This document shows positions 13,952 to 16,845 of a stretch of 16,845 nucleotides of DNA, one piece after another. Every line of letters begins with the position of its first letter. Within the stretch, counting starts at the first letter, position 1. Both the position numbers and the translations under genes were made by a program. The stretch lies in assembly GCA_905206455.1 (NCBI GenBank), contig CAJLHL010000051.1:1-16845 (forward strand), given 5' to 3'. The DNA comes from an uncultured Eubacteriales bacterium. Its GTDB lineage: Bacteria > Bacillota > Clostridia > Peptostreptococcales > Anaerovoracaceae. The notes under the pieces were generated by a model. That model had not been told where the DNA came from and made no database searches. It worked only from the letters and a program-made list of their open reading frames with translations.

Positions 13952-14506
13952 TTACAGCGTATGCTTCCGTTCCTTTTTCCGCGGATTCCATACTAGCGCA
14001 TAGGCCGCCAGTCCCGAAAAAGCTCCGATCAGCGCTCCAGCGATCACGTCGGTCGGATAGTGGACATAAAGATAGAGGCGTGAAAACGCGATGACCGCCG
14101 CGAGGATCATCGCCGCCGGCCATCCCCGGGCTCTGGCAGCCGCAAGAGCCGTAGCCGCCGCGAACGAAGACGTGGTGTGTCCCGACGGAAAGGAAAAATC
14201 CGACGGCGGGTCGATCAGCAGCTGCCGCATCGTATCGGCAATCTCAAACGGCCGCAGCCGCGCGACCAGCGGTTTGAGCGTCACATTGCACAGGAGCGCG
14301 CCGATCACCAGCGCCAGCGCCGCTGCGAGCCCGTATTTTCTCGTTCTCGGAAATAACAGAAGAGCCGCCGCAAGGACGATCCAGATCACACCGCTGTCGC
14401 CCAGCCGCGTCAACGCCGGCATCACCGTATCCAGAAAACCGCAGCTCAGATGAGCCTGCATAAAATCGAGAATCGCCAGATCCCCCCGCGTCACAGCGTC
14501 GATCAT
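13952..14506 (-). CDS. PAP2-family membrane phosphatase
   Basis: A 184-aa polytopic membrane protein with hydrophobic segments near 38-52, 58-76, 112-125, 129-147 and 152-172. The three PAP2 signature motifs are complete: K78-x6-R85P86 (KPLVARLRP), P107SGH (FPSGHT) and S142R143-x5-H149-x3-D153 (SRLYLYVHYPTD). Such proteins dephosphorylate lipid pyrophosphates or phosphatidic-acid-type lipids on the outer face. Given murB beside it, undecaprenyl-pyrophosphate recycling (BcrC-like) is attractive, but this is inference and phosphatidylglycerophosphate or other lipid substrates are equally open. The ATG at 14506 overlaps the yfcE stop (ATGA), with GGAG eight bases before it, so translation is coupled. 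Confidence 0.92.
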   Translation of the reverse strand: MIDAVTRGDLAILDFMQAHLSCGFLDTVMPALTRLGDSGVIWIVLAAALLLFPRTRKYGLAAALALVIGALLCNVTLKPLVARLRPFEIADTMRQLLIDPPSDFSFPSGHTTSSFAAATALAAARARGWPAAMILAAVIAFSRLYLYVHYPTDVIAGALIGAFSGLAAYALVWNPRKKERKHTL

Positions 14507-15060
14507 TTCTTTTTCTCCACTTGCATCCGTTCTGTCTCCGCACCGTCAGAAAGACGATGAAGGACAAAACACCGATCTTCATAAGTCATATAGGAATTCT
14601 GCGTACCGCCTTTCGGAATCGACACAGAACCCGGATTCGCATAGTAAAATTCCTCCAGATTCTGCAGCGCAGAAATGTGGGTATGCCCGTTCAGCATCAC
14701 GTCGAAGGCCACGAAAGGCGGCGGAGAGGACGGATTATATACGTGACCGTGAGTGGCGAACAGCACGAGACCATCCGTTTCTATCATCTCGTAAGTGTTC
14801 ATCAGAGGAAATTCCAGCACCATCTGATCCACCTCGGAATCACAGTTTCCCCGAACGGAGATGATGTGCGATTTCAGCGAATTGAGAACCTCCATCGTTC
14901 TCTTGGTATCGTAATCCTCCGGGAGATGATTTCTCGGTCCGTGATACAGACAATCTCCCAGCAGAAGTATTTTATCCGGTTTTTCACGCTCCCAGGCGGA
15001 AAACAACTGCTCGCAGTGCTCTGCCGATCCGTGAATATCGGATGCGATGAGTAATTTCAT
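14503..15060 (-). CDS. yfcE: YfcE-type metallophosphoesterase
   Basis: A 185-aa cytoplasmic calcineurin-like phosphodiesterase. The metal-binding motifs are complete: D8 and H10 in ASDIHGS, D36 in LLGDCLYHGPRNH, N72 in VRGNCD, H104 in ATHGHVYNP, and H126/H128 in LNGHTH. The GDCLYHGPRNxLP segment and length match E. coli YfcE, which hydrolyses phosphodiesters in vitro; its physiological substrate is not settled. Start ATG at 15060 has AAAGGAT about seven bases upstream. It overlaps the PAP2 gene by four bases; the 68-base gap to the Fic-like gene contains no terminator with a T-run, so these may share a transcript. Confidence 0.93.
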   Translation of the reverse strand: MKLLIASDIHGSAEHCEQLFSAWEREKPDKILLLGDCLYHGPRNHLPEDYDTKRTMEVLNSLKSHIISVRGNCDSEVDQMVLEFPLMNTYEMIETDGLVLFATHGHVYNPSSPPPFVAFDVMLNGHTHISALQNLEEFYYANPGSVSIPKGGTQNSYMTYEDRCFVLHRLSDGAETERMQVEKKK

Positions 15061-15128
15061 ATATTTTATCCTTTATTTCCTGTTTCTGCACCGGCGGATC
15101 TCATCCGGCACTGCCGCGGCACATTTGA

Positions 15129-15893
15129 CTATAGACCCAGCTGCATACCGCCGCATTGCTCAAAAAGATTATCCACTACCGCTGCGTAAAGCTGATGCGA
15201 TGCTCCGCTCTTCACAAATTCCTTTGCCAGCGCCAAATGCGCCTTTTCATCGATATCCAGAGCGGGAAGCGGATACCCCGCCGTGAGCAGTTCATAACTC
15301 ATAGCCGCGTAAGCTGTCTCTCCGTTTCGTTCTTCAAACGGCCAGACAGCCATAATCATATCATGAGTCCGCACCGCGCCGCCCACGCGGTCCTCATAAT
15401 GCTCATCGGAGATAATCTCTCTGCAGGCCGCCTTCATCAGTTCTCCGATCTCAGACCGGTGAGGCGGATTATATTCCATATCTCTCAGCACCGGATTGGA
15501 TCTGCGGTATTCCGAAGATGGATTTCCTGCCAAAACTCCATGAATCTTCCGAATGTATTTCTCGTCGAGGTAGATATCGAATTCCACCATATGCCGAAAC
15601 TCCAGATACAATTCCACGCAGGAACGCAGATAACGGTACTCCTCCACGGTAGCTTCGCGCACGGTACTGCCGTCCAGCATAGCTCCGATACGGGCTTTGG
15701 AAAGCAGTGATCCGGAGATTTTCATCATCGAACACACCCAGTGAAACAGATTGACTTCTTTCATGGCGGCGGCCTCCTCCTCGCTGAGAGAACAGAGACG
15801 GGCGACGGCATGATCCAGCTGACGGCGGCGTTCCGCGGTTTTTTTCATTTCTTTCGGCCGCTGCGCCGAGCGGCTTTTGCTTCGATTTAACAT
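15129..15893 (-). CDS. Fic-fold protein with degenerate active site
   Basis: A 254-aa protein with a very basic N-terminus (residues 2-25). The C-terminal two thirds follow the Fic/Doc layout: KIHGVLAG (116-123), SSEYRRSNPVL and YNPPHRSEIGELM (141-153), then THDMIMAVWPFEERNGETAY (176-195) leading into a hydrophobic helix ending AGYPLPAL. The last segment aligns with the Fic core HPFxxGNGRxxR, but its catalytic His is W184, the first Gly is R189, and the two nucleotide-binding Arg positions are E192 and Y195; only P185, F186, N190 and G191 are kept. The inhibitory S/TxxxE motif is also not seen (ISGSLLSKARIG at 59-70). Active Fic proteins transfer AMP or related groups to target hydroxyls; this one is predicted not to. 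Frame is intact and AGGAG is eight bases before ATG 15893. It lies 62 bases after argH. Confidence 0.75.
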   Translation of the reverse strand: MLNRSKSRSAQRPKEMKKTAERRRQLDHAVARLCSLSEEEAAAMKEVNLFHWVCSMMKISGSLLSKARIGAMLDGSTVREATVEEYRYLRSCVELYLEFRHMVEFDIYLDEKYIRKIHGVLAGNPSSEYRRSNPVLRDMEYNPPHRSEIGELMKAACREIISDEHYEDRVGGAVRTHDMIMAVWPFEERNGETAYAAMSYELLTAGYPLPALDIDEKAHLALAKEFVKSGASHQLYAAVVDNLFEQCGGMQLGL

Positions 15894-15955
15894 GCGGCGT
15901 CTCCTTTCCGTTTCACCTGAAGACAGACACGAAAGAACCTAACCTCGGCACGATA

Positions 15956-16845
15956 TTATTTCAGGCTCTCTAAATAAGCTTCCGCGCTCTGCAGCATTTT
16001 TTTCACACTTTCAAAGGAAGTGGAGCCTTCCGATTTCTTCGCTTTGACGCAGGCCTTCAGATCGATGTTCTCATAGATATCCGGCCCGAATTCCGGAGAA
16101 AAATCCTGCAGCTGCTGAAGAGACAGTTCTTCGATGGCCTTGCCGTGAGAGATGCAATATAAGACGATCTCTCCGATGACGGCGTGGCATTCCCGGAACG
16201 GCACTCCCTTAGAAACCAGATAATCCGCCGCATCCGTCGCGTTCATATAGCCGTATTTCGCGGCTTTTTCCATAGTATCTGTCTTCAGCGTCATCGTATC
16301 CAGCATATCCGCGAAGATATTGATACAGGATGAAAGCTGTTCCGCCGCATCGAATACCGGCGGTTTATCCTCCTGCATATCCTTATTATATGCCAGAGGC
16401 AGACCCTTCATCAGCGTGAGAAGGGTGATCAGATCCCCATAGACCCGACCCGTCTTTCCCCGAATCAGTTCCGCCATATCCGGATTCTTTTTCTGCGGCA
16501 TGATACTGGAACCCGTGCTGTAAGCGTCGTCGATTTCGATAAAGCCGAACTCCGTACTGCTCCAGAGAATCAGTTCTTCACAGAATCTGCTCAGATGCAT
16601 CATACAGATCGAAGCGCCGCTGAGAAATTCCAGCGCAAAATCTCTGTCGCTGACGCCGTCCATGGCGTTCTCGCAGATATCCGCAAACCCCAGACGCTCC
16701 GCCACAAAACGGCGGTCGGTGTGGTAAGTCGTGCCCGCCAGAGCTCCGGAACCCAGAGGGCTGACATCCATTCGGTCAAGACAGTCCTCAAAACGGCTGT
16801 AATCTCTTTTAAACATCTGAAAATACGCCATGAAATGATACGCCG
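15956..16845 (-). CDS. argH: Argininosuccinate lyase, 3' part (5' end outside window)
   Basis: The C-terminal 296 residues of a fumarase/aspartase-superfamily lyase that splits argininosuccinate into arginine and fumarate, the last step of arginine synthesis. The frame continues through AYHFMAYFQMFKRDYSRF to the window edge, so the Met at 16831 is internal. The signature catalytic-serine loop is GSSIMPQKKNPDMAELIRG; SPLGSGALAGT and LPLAYNKDMQEDK are also family-specific for ArgH rather than PurB or FumC. The C-terminal tail ends with SVKKMLQSAEAYLESLK. No argG or other arginine gene is in view; argG often precedes argH and would lie to the right. Confidence 0.96.
   Translation of the reverse strand, partial: AYHFMAYFQMFKRDYSRFEDCLDRMDVSPLGSGALAGTTYHTDRRFVAERLGFADICENAMDGVSDRDFALEFLSGASICMMHLSRFCEELILWSSTEFGFIEIDDAYSTGSSIMPQKKNPDMAELIRGKTGRVYGDLITLLTLMKGLPLAYNKDMQEDKPPVFDAAEQLSSCINIFADMLDTMTLKTDTMEKAAKYGYMNATDAADYLVSKGVPFRECHAVIGEIVLYCISHGKAIEELSLQQLQDFSPEFGPDIYENIDLKACVKAKKSEGSTSFESVKKMLQSAEAYLESLK

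Noticed and set aside
12316..14094. 592-codon plus-strand open frame opposite the PHP gene and murB
   Set aside because: It is antisense to two complete, well-recognised genes, has no family features, and its Arg/His/Ser-rich composition is what the complement of GC-rich codons gives. No ribosome site of note.
1..16845. CRISPR arrays, insertion sequences, prophage genes, tRNA/rRNA, riboswitches
   Set aside because: No repeat-spacer pattern, transposase, integrase, phage gene, tRNA-like GGTTCGA arm or known riboswitch core was seen on either strand.

Overview
The window comes from the chromosome of a low-to-moderate GC, Gram-positive anaerobe, most likely a member of the class Clostridia (Bacillota). 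The evidence is the whiA/yvcK/rapZ/murB neighbourhood, a Cys-rich DUF1540 protein, S-layer homology (SLH) repeats, AddA-type recombination helicase, purine-rich AGGAGG-type ribosome binding sites and extended -10 promoters. Genus cannot be read from the sequence. All content looks like core chromosome; I see no insertion sequence, prophage, CRISPR array, tRNA or rRNA.

Left part (1-4072): the 5' two thirds of addA runs leftward off the window edge. It is divergent from gpmI (glycolytic phosphoglycerate mutase, + strand), and the 367-bp gap holds an extended -10 promoter for each direction. gpmI converges on a long minus-strand block, and a perfect 22-bp hairpin separates them.

Middle and right (4073-16845): except for one 52-aa gene, everything is on the minus strand. 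In transcription order: argH (3' part), a Fic-fold protein with a ruined active site, yfcE-type phosphodiesterase, a PAP2 membrane phosphatase, murB, a PHP-domain phosphoesterase, then a 330-bp AT-rich gap with a strong hairpin, rapZ, yvcK, a 650-bp gap carrying the oppositely oriented DUF1540 gene and a terminator hairpin, whiA, two different FAD oxidoreductases coupled by a 7-base overlap, and an exported SLH protein. yfcE/PAP2 overlap by 4 bases and murB/PHP abut with no gap, so these are co-translated pairs. The murB-PHP-rapZ-yvcK-whiA order is the familiar Firmicute cell-wall and carbon-flux cluster (UDP-MurNAc synthesis, GlmS/amino-sugar control, YvcK/CofD-like UDP-sugar sensing, and the WhiA division/chromosome factor).

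The points that most deserve a second look are the catalytically degenerate Fic protein, the DUF1540 gene set against the grain of the yvcK-whiA cluster, the structured gap ahead of rapZ, and the unexplained 84-codon basic extension between whiA and the HI0933-type flavoprotein. I did not find convincing evidence of a wholly new multi-gene system.
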